From assembly GCA_003565945.1 (NCBI GenBank), contig PXAH01000015.1, positions 1-40,156 of the forward strand: DNA of 40,156 bases. The letters run 5' to 3'. This document shows positions 25,013 through 33,920 of the stretch, piece after piece (the first letter of the stretch is position 1; every line of letters starts with the position of its first letter). The stretch is from Candidatus Omnitrophota bacterium (GTDB lineage: Bacteria > Omnitrophota > Gorgyraeia > Duberdicusellales > 4484-171). The position numbers and the translations under genes are program-made. A model generated the notes under the pieces. That model saw only the letters and a list, made by a program, of their open reading frames with translations, searched no databases and had not been told where the DNA came from.

Positions 25013-28000
25013 ATGAATGAACAACTATCTCTAGGTATTGACATAGGTTCAGTTAGTGTAAAATTGAGCTTACTGGATAAAAACGGAAATGTGCTTTTTC
25101 ATAGCTATACCCGCTCTTTAGGGCAACCGATAAAGGTTTTTCTAAAGATGTTAGAAGAATTGAGTACCAAAACTAATCTTTTAGCAGTTTCTCAAGCGGG
25201 AGTAACCGGATCCGGAGGACGGCCTATATCCCTGGCCTTGAAGGCTCCCTTTTACAATGAAATCTTAACCCAATATAAAGCTACTGAAAAAATCTATCCG
25301 GCAGCCCGCTCTATTGTCGATATTGGAGGAGAAGACTCTAAACTTATTCTACTAGAAAAACATAGCAAAACCGGCCTCATCTCTATTAAGGATTTTGCGA
25401 TGAATACAATCTGTGCGGCAGGAACCGGATCCTTTCTTGACCAACAAGCAGAGCGGCTGGGTGTATCGATAGAAAAAGAATTTGGAAAGCTAGCCTTGAA
25501 AAGTAAAGAACCTCCCCGGATCGCCGGCCGATGCAGCGTATTTGCTAAAACCGACATGATTCACCTTCAACAAGAAGCAACCCCTGATCATGATATTGTT
25601 GCCGGCTTATGTTTTGCCCTGACTAGAAGTTTTAAAAATACCGTTGCGAAAGGTAAAAAATTTTCTAAACCATTATCTTTTCAAGGCGGAGTTGCCGCTA
25701 ACCAAGGAATGGTAAGGGCCTTACGGGAAACCTTGGGCCTGGCAAACGGCGAGCTCTTTATTCCACGTTACTATAATTGCATGGGAGCTATAGGCGCGGC
25801 CTTATTGGCATCTGAAGAAAAAAATCAAAATTGGCAATTACAAAATATAGCTGAAATAAAGAAAAACCTTGCTTCTTTAGATAAAAAAATCGACTGGTTA
25901 GATGGCTTAATTAGAAATAAAAAAGAAACTCCAAAGATAAAAATACAAACAAACTCTAAAGCTATACCTAAAGCTCACAGAGCGAAAGAAGGTTTTTTAG
26001 GAATAGATGTCGGATCAATTAGTACTAACCTGGTAGTTATCGATAGCAAGGGAAATGTCTTAGCTAAAAAGTACCTTATGACCGCCGGCCGGCCTTTAAG
26101 AGCAGTACAAACTGGCCTGTGTGAGATTTACAGCCAACTTAACCAAGAAATAAAAATATGCGGCGTAGGCACCACCGGGTCAGGACGGTACTTAATCGGA
26201 GATTTTGTCGGAGCTGACCAGATAAAAAATGAAATTACAGCCCAGGCAACCGCAGCTTGTCATTTTAATCCATCGGTAGATACAATTTTCGAGATAGGAG
26301 GGCAAGACTCAAAATACATCAGTTTGGAAAATGGAACAGTTACTGATTTTAGAATGAATAAAGTCTGCGCTGCCGGTACTGGCTCATTTTTGGAGGAACA
26401 GGCTCAACGTTTAGGAATTAATATCAAAAACGAGTTCGGCGAAAAAGCTTTCAGTTCGAACCGGGCGTGCTCCTTAGGGGAAAGATGCACAGTTTTTATG
26501 GAATCAAATTTAGTCCGGGCCCAACAGCAAGGTGTAGAGGTTTCCGAGTTAACTGCCGGGCTAAGCTACTCAATTGCGGCTAATTACCTCAACCGGGTAG
26601 TAGAAGACAGAAAGGTAGGTGAGGTAATTTTTTTTCAAGGCGGGGTAGCTTACAATCAAGGAGTAATCGCGGCTTTCGAAAAAATTTTGAATAAAAAAAT
26701 AATTATCCCACCCAACCATGAAGTAACCGGAGCAATTGGCGCTGCCATTTTAGCTCAAAAAAACAATGGAAAAACTAATTTTCGCGGTTTTTTAACCGCC
26801 GCAAACAGCCAATATAAACTTAGCAGCTTTGAATGCAGAGACTGTCCTAACCACTGCAAGGTAAGAATGGTTAAGCTTGACAATGGCTCACTCTTTTATT
26901 ATGGAAACCGATGTGAAAAATATGAAATAAATAAAAAAAATAAAATATCCAGAAAACCTCTGGACCTTTTCCAGGAAAGAGAAAGCCGCCTGCTAACCCC
27001 TTACCAGCAGTACCACGGCCGTCAAACTAAAAATGATTTAAAAATAGGAATACCACTTTGCATGACCTCCCATGAACTCCTGCCTTTATGGTCAGTTTTT
27101 TTTGGCGAATTAGGAATTGAAATAATCCTATCTGATAAAACTAATAAAGATACTATCCATGCCGGAATAGAAAAGGTCGGTTCCGAGACCTGCTTTCCAG
27201 TTAAGGTTGCCCACGGGCATGTGGCAAACTTAATCAAAAAAGGGGTAAATGCCGTATTTATACCTACACTCCTTAATATGCCTAACTACCGCTCCCAAGC
27301 CAAAGAAAGCTGCAACTGCCCTTACGTCCAAACCCTTTCACACCTGGTCAAATCTGTCATTGACTTCGACTCAAAAGGAATAAAGCTGCTCAACCCGGAA
27401 ATTACCTTAGGGTGGGAAAGAAAAATAAACATAAAAACATTAATTAATTTTGCTCTAAGTTTAGATGCTGGCAGAAAAAGAGCTAAACTCGCCACCCTAG
27501 AAGCCCTAAAGGCACAAGACTCTTTCTATCGCCAAAACATGCAAAGAGGAAAAGAAATATTATCCCAGCTTAATAACGAAACAATGGTAGCAGTGATAGC
27601 TGCCCGTTCTTATAACGGCTGTGATCAAGGAATCAACCTAAATCTCCCTTCAAAACTAAGGGAAATGGGAGTAATGCCCTTACCCTTGGATTACCTGCCT
27701 TTGCCGGAAGCAGGCTTAAAAAATGAAAACGGTATGTATTGGAGCCACGGCCAAAAAATATTAGCCGCTGCCAAAATCATATCTCAAACTAAAAACTTGC
27801 TTCCAGTTTACGCTACTAATTTCGGCTGCGGCCCGGATTCATTTATTACTCATTTTTTTGAGGAAGCAATAAAGGGCAGGCCTTACCTGCAGTTGGAATT
27901 TGATGAACACTCATCGGATGTAGGAGTAATAACCCGCTGTGAAGCCTTTACCGACAGCGTAAAAAACTGGCAAAAAAGAAACCGAGAAAAAAATATCTCT

Positions 28001-29254
28001 AAAAATAACCACTCCCTCCAAAAAGAAGGGAACTTGCGTCCGGCAAAAAAGCAATCAAAAAAGCACTATAAAATTTATGTACCCCGCTTAGGTGACCACG
28101 CCTTTGTCTTAGCCGCGGCAATGCGCCGAAGCGGTTACCAAGCCGAAGTTTTCCCCGAATCCAACCAGGAAACTCTTTTCTGGGGGAGAAAGTTTACCTC
28201 AGGAAAGGAATGCTATCCCTGTATCGTGACCACCGGTGATATGGTTCGAATAACTAAGCAAAAATCTTTCAACCCAAGTTCTTCAGCCTTTTTTATGCCT
28301 TCCACTAATGGCCCTTGTCGATTTGGGCAATACAGCAAGCTACAACGGCTGGTCTTAAATAATCTCGGCTTAAAGGAAGTACCGATAGTTTCCCCTAACC
28401 AAGCTAATAACTTAGAAGAAGAAATGTCTTTTATCGGAAAGGTCGGATATAAAGAAACCTGGCAAGCGATATTAGCGGTAGATTCACTCTATAAATTAAA
28501 ACATAAAATCCGCCCTTACGAAAAAAATAAAGGTATTACTGATAAAGTTTACCAGCAATGCTTATCACTTGTCTGTGAGGCAGTAGAGGAGGGCCGGCCG
28601 GTATTTAATACCTTAAGCCGGATAAAAGAGAAGTTTACCGAAATAGAAACCAATAATCAACCCCAACGGCCTTTAATCGGAATAGTAGGAGAAATATATG
28701 TCCGCAGCAATTCCTTTTGCAACAAAAATATAATTAAGCAGATAGAGTCCTTAGGGGCAGAAGTATGGATTTCGCCAATAAGTGAATGGCTCTTCCATGT
28801 AACTAAAACATTTCACCAACACAGTAAAACTAAGGAAAAATACTTCCAACAGTTAAAAGCTTTTTTTGCCCAAAAACTCCAGGAAAAATACGAACATAAA
28901 ATATCAGCTCCCTTGAAAAAAATTTTATCTGACCGGCAGGAACCGAATATTGCAGCTATTTGGAAAAACTGCGGCCAGCATCTACCCCCTTGGTTTGGTG
29001 AAGCGGCCCTAGGGGTGGGGAAAGTAAAAGATTTATTTGAAAAAGGTGCCTCCGGCATTATTGGCTTAATGCCTTTTACCTGCCTGCCGGGAAATATTTT
29101 TAGCAGCATTTTAAACGCCTTAAAAAAAGATTGCCGGGATTTGCCCACATTGATTGTCAATTATGATAGTTCAGGCGAAACTGATGTTACCAACCAACTA
29201 GAAGCCTTTATCTACCAGGCCAAACAAAATCAAAGCCGCCAAAATTCTTCTTAA
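25013..29254 (+). CDS. giant CoA-dehydratase-type activase with fused DUF2229 reductase-like half
   Basis: 1413 residues. Two BadF/BcrA-type ASKHA ATPase modules lie in tandem (about 6-265 and 328-585). Each has the phosphate loop (GIDIGSVS, GIDVGSIS), DIGGEDSK or EIGGQDSK, a cluster cysteine in CAAGTGSFL (C134, C452), a second cysteine in GRC or GERC, and QGGVA. A Cys motif CRDCPNHC follows near 607-614. From about 675 on are DUF2229-type regions with GSETCFP, CNCP, NFGCGPDSF, GKECYPC and GPCRFGQY. The activator half resembles the ATP-driven electron donor of 2-hydroxyacyl-CoA dehydratases; the C-terminal half resembles the acceptor partner. Substrate unknown. No separate HgdA/HgdB genes are nearby. 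Confidence 0.9.
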   Translation: MNEQLSLGIDIGSVSVKLSLLDKNGNVLFHSYTRSLGQPIKVFLKMLEELSTKTNLLAVSQAGVTGSGGRPISLALKAPFYNEILTQYKATEKIYPAARSIVDIGGEDSKLILLEKHSKTGLISIKDFAMNTICAAGTGSFLDQQAERLGVSIEKEFGKLALKSKEPPRIAGRCSVFAKTDMIHLQQEATPDHDIVAGLCFALTRSFKNTVAKGKKFSKPLSFQGGVAANQGMVRALRETLGLANGELFIPRYYNCMGAIGAALLASEEKNQNWQLQNIAEIKKNLASLDKKIDWLDGLIRNKKETPKIKIQTNSKAIPKAHRAKEGFLGIDVGSISTNLVVIDSKGNVLAKKYLMTAGRPLRAVQTGLCEIYSQLNQEIKICGVGTTGSGRYLIGDFVGADQIKNEITAQATAACHFNPSVDTIFEIGGQDSKYISLENGTVTDFRMNKVCAAGTGSFLEEQAQRLGINIKNEFGEKAFSSNRACSLGERCTVFMESNLVRAQQQGVEVSELTAGLSYSIAANYLNRVVEDRKVGEVIFFQGGVAYNQGVIAAFEKILNKKIIIPPNHEVTGAIGAAILAQKNNGKTNFRGFLTAANSQYKLSSFECRDCPNHCKVRMVKLDNGSLFYYGNRCEKYEINKKNKISRKPLDLFQERESRLLTPYQQYHGRQTKNDLKIGIPLCMTSHELLPLWSVFFGELGIEIILSDKTNKDTIHAGIEKVGSETCFPVKVAHGHVANLIKKGVNAVFIPTLLNMPNYRSQAKESCNCPYVQTLSHLVKSVIDFDSKGIKLLNPEITLGWERKINIKTLINFALSLDAGRKRAKLATLEALKAQDSFYRQNMQRGKEILSQLNNETMVAVIAARSYNGCDQGINLNLPSKLREMGVMPLPLDYLPLPEAGLKNENGMYWSHGQKILAAAKIISQTKNLLPVYATNFGCGPDSFITHFFEEAIKGRPYLQLEFDEHSSDVGVITRCEAFTDSVKNWQKRNREKNISKNNHSLQKEGNLRPAKKQSKKHYKIYVPRLGDHAFVLAAAMRRSGYQAEVFPESNQETLFWGRKFTSGKECYPCIVTTGDMVRITKQKSFNPSSSAFFMPSTNGPCRFGQYSKLQRLVLNNLGLKEVPIVSPNQANNLEEEMSFIGKVGYKETWQAILAVDSLYKLKHKIRPYEKNKGITDKVYQQCLSLVCEAVEEGRPVFNTLSRIKEKFTEIETNNQPQRPLIGIVGEIYVRSNSFCNKNIIKQIESLGAEVWISPISEWLFHVTKTFHQHSKTKEKYFQQLKAFFAQKLQEKYEHKISAPLKKILSDRQEPNIAAIWKNCGQHLPPWFGEAALGVGKVKDLFEKGASGIIGLMPFTCLPGNIFSSILNALKKDCRDLPTLIVNYDSSGETDVTNQLEAFIYQAKQNQSRQNSS

Positions 29255-29308
29255 AGCTTTCCCCCGCTACTTTATAAAAATTTCTGATTTTCTTACCGCT
29301 TATATTGC

Positions 29309-29336
29309 TTGACCTGGCAATTAAAGAACATATAAT
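29309..29336 (+). promoter_or_regulatory. strong promoter for nfeD, predicted leaderless
   Basis: TTGACC (29309-29314), a 16-nt spacer and a perfect TATAAT (29331-29336). The ATG begins 6 nt after the -10 box, so transcription should start at the initiation codon. No Shine-Dalgarno sequence is present. Confidence 0.7.
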
Positions 29337-29342
29337 ATTTTT

Positions 29343-30620
29343 ATGGTAAAAAAAGTTTTATTAACTCTAATCTTTTTATTTGCCGGAATTCTACCCGGGC
29401 TCAGCCAGGACATCCGGGTTTTGACAATTGATAACTATATAATCAACCCAATCATCCAGGAATATATCGAAACCAACCTAGAAGAAGCCCAAGACAATAA
29501 CGAAGCCGCTTTGATAATAAGAATTAATACCCCCGGCGGCCTGCTTGCGCCTACCCAAGAAATTGTAAAAAGCATTCTCAACGCTAAAATACCTGTAATA
29601 ACTTACGTTTGGCCAAAGGGAGCAAGGGCAGCTTCAGCTGGAACTTTTATTGGTTACGCTTCCTCAGTGCTCTCGATGGGCCCTTCCACCCATATCGGCG
29701 CGGCCCATCCAATTTCCGGCCAAGGCTCTTGGGGAGAAACCTCAGACCAAATGCAAAAGAAACTATTAAATGACACTCTAGCCTGGGCAAAAAATATTGC
29801 CGAAGCTAAAAATCGTCCTTATCAGCCGCTTGAGGATATGACCAAAGAAAGCAAATCTTTCACCGAAAACGAAGCTATGGAGAAAGGGTTTGTTGACTTA
29901 ATCGCTGATGATCTGCAAAACCTTCTAGAAGGAATAAACCAAAAAAACCTTCTCAAACTTGAAGAACCTCTGCCAACTACCGAAGATAACCTTAAATTTA
30001 TTCAGTTAACTCCAAGGCAAACTTTTTTAAATTTCCTCATGTCGCCTAACCTCGTCTACCTTCTCTTTACTTTAGGCATGCTTGGGCTTATTTTTGAAAT
30101 AACCAGTCCCGGTTTTGGGTTCCCGGGAATTGCCGGTTTAATTTGTTTGATAACTTCCTTTTACGCCTTTTCAATACTTCCGGTTAATTACGCCGGTATA
30201 GCCCTAATTACTTTAGGCATTCTTTTTTTAGTAGTAGAAGCATTTACCCCCAGCTTCGGCCTTTTTGGCGGGGCCGGCCTTGTTTCTTTTGTTTTGGGCT
30301 CACTCTTTATGTTTCGCGGCCCGGATGAATTTACGGTAAATCTTTCCTTTATTGTGCCTTTGGCCGTAACCATTGGAATATGGAACCTGTTTATTTTAAG
30401 CAAAATAATTCAAGCCCGAATAATGCCTCCTCAAACCGGAAAAGAAGGCTTAATCGGTAAAACCGGAAAAGCTTATACAAAAATAGGTAGAAAAGGGAAA
30501 GTATTTATTCACGGAGAGCTTTGGAACGCAGAAAGTGATAAAGAGATAAAAAAAGGGAAAGAAGTAGAAGTGGTGGAAATAGAGGGATTAAAACTAACTG
30601 TCAAACAAAAGGAGGATTGA
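29343..30620 (+). CDS. NfeD-type membrane serine protease (ClpP class, 1510-N like)
   Basis: 425 residues. A signal peptide covers 1-22 (cut near GLSQ). The protease domain (about 25-215) shows INTPGGLL (61-68), nucleophile S98 in [11 protein letters not shown], and a Lys in MQKKLLNDT (139 or 140) as the general base, as in Pyrococcus PH1510. Four hydrophobic segments follow (about 225-350), then a C-terminal OB-fold NfeD domain from about 365 ([11 protein letters not shown] to the [11 protein letters not shown] end). In characterised archaea this protease cuts the hydrophobic C-terminal tail of the stomatin partner, whose gene follows here by 1 nt. It acts in membrane quality control. Confidence 0.93.
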   Translation: MVKKVLLTLIFLFAGILPGLSQDIRVLTIDNYIINPIIQEYIETNLEEAQDNNEAALIIRINTPGGLLAPTQEIVKSILNAKIPVITYVWPKGARAASAGTFIGYASSVLSMGPSTHIGAAHPISGQGSWGETSDQMQKKLLNDTLAWAKNIAEAKNRPYQPLEDMTKESKSFTENEAMEKGFVDLIADDLQNLLEGINQKNLLKLEEPLPTTEDNLKFIQLTPRQTFLNFLMSPNLVYLLFTLGMLGLIFEITSPGFGFPGIAGLICLITSFYAFSILPVNYAGIALITLGILFLVVEAFTPSFGLFGGAGLVSFVLGSLFMFRGPDEFTVNLSFIVPLAVTIGIWNLFILSKIIQARIMPPQTGKEGLIGKTGKAYTKIGRKGKVFIHGELWNAESDKEIKKGKEVEVVEIEGLKLTVKQKED

Positions 30621-30621
30621 T

Positions 30622-31380
30622 ATGCGAATAGCATTGATTATACTTGCACTTTATTTATTGAGTTGTATTACTATCATCAAAGAATATGAGCGCGCTGTTA
30701 TCTTTAGGTTAGGCAGAGTCCTGAAGAAACCGAAAGGCCCGGGAATATTTTTTATACTAAAGCCAATCGATAAAATGGTAAAAACCAACCTGCGAACCAT
30801 AACTCTTGATGTTCCACCTCAAGATATAATTACCAATGATAATGTTTCGGTTAAAGTCAACGCGGTTATCTATTACCGAATTGTCGATCCGATAAAAGCC
30901 GTAACTGAGATAGATGACTATTGTTTTGCTACATCCCAGATATCCCAAACAACCCTAAGAAGTGTAGTCGGCCAAGTAACCTTGGATGACCTTTTGTCAC
31001 AGCGTGATAAATTAAATAATTCTCTCCAGGAAATAATTGATAAACATACCGACCCCTGGGGAATTAAAGTATCAGTAGTTGAAATAAAATATGTTGACCT
31101 GCCTCAGGAAATGCAAAGAGCAATGGCTCGGCAAGCAGAAGCCGAACGGGAAAGAAGAGCAAAAATTATCGCCGCTGAAGGCGAGTTTCAAGCGGCGGAA
31201 AACCTAAAAAAAGCAGCTACTACTATTGCCGACCACCCTATAGCGCTGCAAATGCGTTACCTGCAAACTTTACTTGAGATGTCTTCGGACAAAAAAGCCT
31301 CAACTATAGTTTTTCCGCTTCCAATCGAGCTATTAAAAGCATTCTCTGCTATGGGCCGTAAGGAAGAAGATAGAGGGTAG
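30622..31380 (+). CDS. slipin/stomatin-like membrane protein
   Basis: 252 residues. An N-terminal hydrophobic anchor (1-18) is followed by the SPFH/Band-7 domain: [42 protein letters not shown] and a long charged helix rich in [11 protein letters not shown], ending in [11 protein letters not shown]. It scaffolds membrane microdomains and is the usual partner of the NfeD protease encoded upstream. GGAGG precedes the ATG. The last six codons and the stop (KEEDRG and TAG) coincide with the 7-nt repeat found after kdsD, so the original C-terminus may have been replaced. Confidence 0.93.
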   Translation: MRIALIILALYLLSCITIIKEYERAVIFRLGRVLKKPKGPGIFFILKPIDKMVKTNLRTITLDVPPQDIITNDNVSVKVNAVIYYRIVDPIKAVTEIDDYCFATSQISQTTLRSVVGQVTLDDLLSQRDKLNNSLQEIIDKHTDPWGIKVSVVEIKYVDLPQEMQRAMARQAEAERERRAKIIAAEGEFQAAENLKKAATTIADHPIALQMRYLQTLLEMSSDKKASTIVFPLPIELLKAFSAMGRKEEDRG

Positions 31381-31386
31381 AAGACA
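31366..31386. repeat. 7-nt repeat units at the slipin stop
   Basis: Three consecutive 7-nt units gaagata, gagggta, gaagaca, of the same family as the array at 6698-6765. The slipin TAG stop (31378-31380) is formed by the boundary of units two and three. Confidence 0.65.
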
Positions 31387-31485
31387 CAAAATTGATACTG
31401 GATGCTCCTGTAAACCGTGTTTGATAGCTCTTCCCTAAGCAAACTCTGGTTCAGGGTTGGATGCGTGAAAGCCACTCATGATTTT

Positions 31486-31534
31486 GTAGACGTCCTACTT
31501 CTCTGGTGCTCACCCACATAAGTAGGACGTCTAC
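31486..31534. repeat. perfect 15-bp inverted repeat between slipin and nadE
   Basis: gtagacgtcctactt (31486-31500) pairs perfectly with 31520-31534 around a 19-nt loop. It sits in a 265-nt spacer otherwise free of recognisable genes. No T-run follows the right arm, so it is not a standard terminator; it could be an operator-like palindrome, a mobile palindrome or an RNA hairpin ending the slipin transcript. Confidence 0.8.
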
Positions 31535-31609
31535 TCTGGACACCCTGCCCAATATTTTATTCACCCTATTCTGCCAATACCAGCTTAAATTCAAAATCCC
31601 GGATTGAAC

Positions 31610-31637
31610 TTGAAGAAAGCTTAATTTTAAGTATAAT
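31610..31637 (+). promoter_or_regulatory. promoter for nadE, very short or no leader
   Basis: TTGAAG (31610-31615), a 16-nt spacer and perfect TATAAT (31632-31637). The ATG is 8 nt downstream of the -10 box, so the leader would be 0-3 nt. No ribosome site. Confidence 0.6.
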
Positions 31638-31645
31638 AAGCTATC

Positions 31646-33247
31646 ATGATCAAAATAGCTTTAGCTCAAATCAACCCTACAGTCGGCGATATCAAGGGAA
31701 ATGCCTCTCAAATCGTTGAAAAAACAAAAAAAGCTAAAGAAAGGGGGGCAAATTTTATAGTTTTCCCCGAGTTAGCTTTAACCGGTTATCCGCCGGAAGA
31801 TTTGCTTCTTAAAAATTACTTTATCAACCAAAACATTATTTTTTTAAAAAAAATCGCCAAAGAAACTGCCGGAATTATTTTAGCTGTAGGTTTTGTTGAT
31901 CAAAAGGAGAGCCGGTGCTATAACAGCTGCGCCCTAATTCAAGACAAAAGAATAATTGATATTTATCATAAAAATTATCTTCCTAACTACGGAATCTTTG
32001 ATGAAAAAAGATATTTTTCCCCCGGAAAAACCCTGCCAATTTATCAATTAGATAAGAAAAGATTTACCATAACTATTTGTGAAGATATCTGGGAAAAAGC
32101 TCACCTGCAAAGACTGGCCCAAAAAAATCTTGATTTTATTATTAATATTTCCGCTTCTCCTTTTAGCCTTCAAAAAATGGCTCAGCGAAAAAAAATACTT
32201 TCTTTTGCCTCAAAAACTACAAAGAGTTTTACTCTTTATTGTAATTTAGCCGGTGGCCAAGATGAAGTAGTCTTTGACGGAAAAAGCCTGATTTACTCTC
32301 CGCAAGGAAAGCCAATCAAGCAAGCAAAGAGTTTTTCAGAGGATATAATCTATTTTGATTGCCGCCGGCAAAAAAAGGAAACAGTTAAAATAAAAACTAA
32401 TAAAATAGAAGATATTTATTCAGCCCTTTGCCTGGGAATCAAAGATTATATGCGAAAGAATAATTTCAAAAAAGCACTCCTTGGCCTAAGCGGGGGAATA
32501 GATTCGGCGGTTACTTTAGCGATTGTGGCAAAAAGTATCGGAGCAAAAAAAGTAGAGGCTTTAATCATGCCTTCTCGCTACTCAACTAAAGAAAGCCTTG
32601 TTGACGCCAAAAAAATAGCTAAAAATCTTAGGATAAAATGCCAGACTATTGAAATTGATGCTATTTTTGATAGCCTTTTAATAGAACTAAAACCCTATTT
32701 TCAAAATAAAAAACCAGATAGCAGCGAAGAAAACCTTCAGGCGCGAATAAGAGGAAACTTAATTATGGCTTTTTCTAATAAATTCGGCCATCTTCCTATA
32801 ACCACTGGCAATAAAAGTGAAATTTCCTGCGGTTACTGCACCCTCTACGGAGATATGGCCGGAGGCTTTGGACTTCTCAAAGATGTTTACAAAACAACTG
32901 TTTATCAATTAGCCCGCTACATAAACAAAAAAAAGCAGGTAATACCAAAATCAACTATTACAAGAGCGCCTTCGGCAGAATTGAAGCCAAATCAAAAAGA
33001 TAGCGATAATCTACCGGAATACTCTCTTTTAGATAAGATACTCCATCTTTACATTGAAGAAAACAAAGGGCATGAGGAAATTATTAAAAACGGTTTTGAT
33101 AAAAATATAGTGAAAAAAATTATCAAGATGGTGGATAGCTCAGAATACAAAAGAAGGCAAGCCCCAATCGGAGTCAAAATAACTGAACGCGCCTTCGGCA
33201 AAGACCGCCGAATGCCAATCACCAATGCTTTTGAAGTAAACAGCTAA
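31646..33247 (+). CDS. nadE: glutamine-dependent NAD+ synthetase
   Basis: 533 residues. It amidates nicotinate adenine dinucleotide to NAD+ with ammonia from glutamine. The N-terminal nitrilase-type glutaminase domain has its triad E42 (FPELALTGY), K109 (YHKNYLPNYG) and C145 (TICEDIWE). The C-terminal synthetase has the ATP pyrophosphatase loop LSGGIDS (281-287), MPSRYST, TTGNKSE and the usual RAPSAELKP and QDSD-like loops. Both halves are complete. It heads a cofactor block with folK, panC and the aspartate dehydrogenase gene and has its own promoter. Cytoplasmic. Confidence 0.95.
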   Translation: MIKIALAQINPTVGDIKGNASQIVEKTKKAKERGANFIVFPELALTGYPPEDLLLKNYFINQNIIFLKKIAKETAGIILAVGFVDQKESRCYNSCALIQDKRIIDIYHKNYLPNYGIFDEKRYFSPGKTLPIYQLDKKRFTITICEDIWEKAHLQRLAQKNLDFIINISASPFSLQKMAQRKKILSFASKTTKSFTLYCNLAGGQDEVVFDGKSLIYSPQGKPIKQAKSFSEDIIYFDCRRQKKETVKIKTNKIEDIYSALCLGIKDYMRKNNFKKALLGLSGGIDSAVTLAIVAKSIGAKKVEALIMPSRYSTKESLVDAKKIAKNLRIKCQTIEIDAIFDSLLIELKPYFQNKKPDSSEENLQARIRGNLIMAFSNKFGHLPITTGNKSEISCGYCTLYGDMAGGFGLLKDVYKTTVYQLARYINKKKQVIPKSTITRAPSAELKPNQKDSDNLPEYSLLDKILHLYIEENKGHEEIIKNGFDKNIVKKIIKMVDSSEYKRRQAPIGVKITERAFGKDRRMPITNAFEVNS

Positions 33248-33261
33248 ACAAATAAACGGAA

Positions 33262-33690
33262 ATGATTAGCGTCTTTATCGGAATCGGATCGAATCTCGGC
33301 AACAGAAAAAAAAATCTTGAAGGCGCCATAGAGAAAGTTAAAAAAATAGAAAAAACCCGCGTCGATAAAGTCTCCTCGTTTATTGAAACAAAACCGCAAG
33401 AAGCAGTTGGGCCAAATTACTTAAACGGAGCAATAAAGATAAAAACCGATTTAAGCCCGGAGGAACTGCTTTATGCTTTATCTGAAATTGAAATAGCTTT
33501 AGGGCGCAGGCGTGATTTCAAAAATTGCCCCCGGACAATAGATTTAGATATACTTTTATACGGTAGAAGAAAAATCAAAACCGGCAAACTAACGGTTCCA
33601 CACCCCAGAATAATGGAGAGAAAATTTGTAACTATGCCTCTTTTTGAAATAGAGCCGAACCTTAAAAAGTTCCTTACAGAGCTTTACTGA
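33262..33690 (+). CDS. folK: 6-hydroxymethyl-7,8-dihydropterin pyrophosphokinase
   Basis: 142 residues, a little shorter than the E. coli enzyme (159). It transfers pyrophosphate from ATP to the pterin in folate synthesis. Diagnostic segments are IGIGSNLGNR (7-16), GPNYLNGAI, LLYALSEIE, GRRRDFKNCPRTIDLDILLY, whose two aspartates bind Mg2+, and VPHPRIMERKFV. The start is 14 nt after nadE with a weak CGGAAA site. No folP or folB is adjacent. A repeat-rich spacer follows. Confidence 0.94.
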   Translation: MISVFIGIGSNLGNRKKNLEGAIEKVKKIEKTRVDKVSSFIETKPQEAVGPNYLNGAIKIKTDLSPEELLYALSEIEIALGRRRDFKNCPRTIDLDILLYGRRKIKTGKLTVPHPRIMERKFVTMPLFEIEPNLKKFLTELY

Positions 33691-33755
33691 AAATGGAGAT
33701 AGATATAACAATCAACGGATATACGCTTATCCCGTTTATCGGAAAATCGGCTATG

Positions 33756-33913
33756 AAGCTATCAACGAATTTACGAATCCCTACGAATATACGAATAATA
33801 AATTAATTCGTACATTCGTTGATAAAAAACATTCGTAAATTCGTAAAAGATTCGTAATTCGTTGATAAAAATATATCGGTGTGCATCTAAATCTATCTGT
33901 GTGCATCTATATT
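33756..33913. repeat. AT-rich intergenic repeat tract (second copy of the attcgta family)
   Basis: The 230-nt folK-panC spacer carries cgaatttacgaatccctacg, then attcgtacattcgttgataa with aaaacattcgta (33806-33837) and further attcgta words, ending in two copies of gtgtgcatcta (33880s and about 33900). The same blocks are at 152-240 and 357-416. panC starts right after the tract with no ribosome site. Confidence 0.65.
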
Positions 33914-33920
33914 TATAAAA

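Noticed and set aside
31257-31475. Minus-strand open frame spanning the slipin end and spacer
   Set aside because: It has no recognisable protein pattern and most of it is antisense to slipin.
31486-31560. Rho-independent terminator after slipin
   Set aside because: The hairpin is strong but no run of T follows the right arm, so it is listed as an inverted repeat instead.
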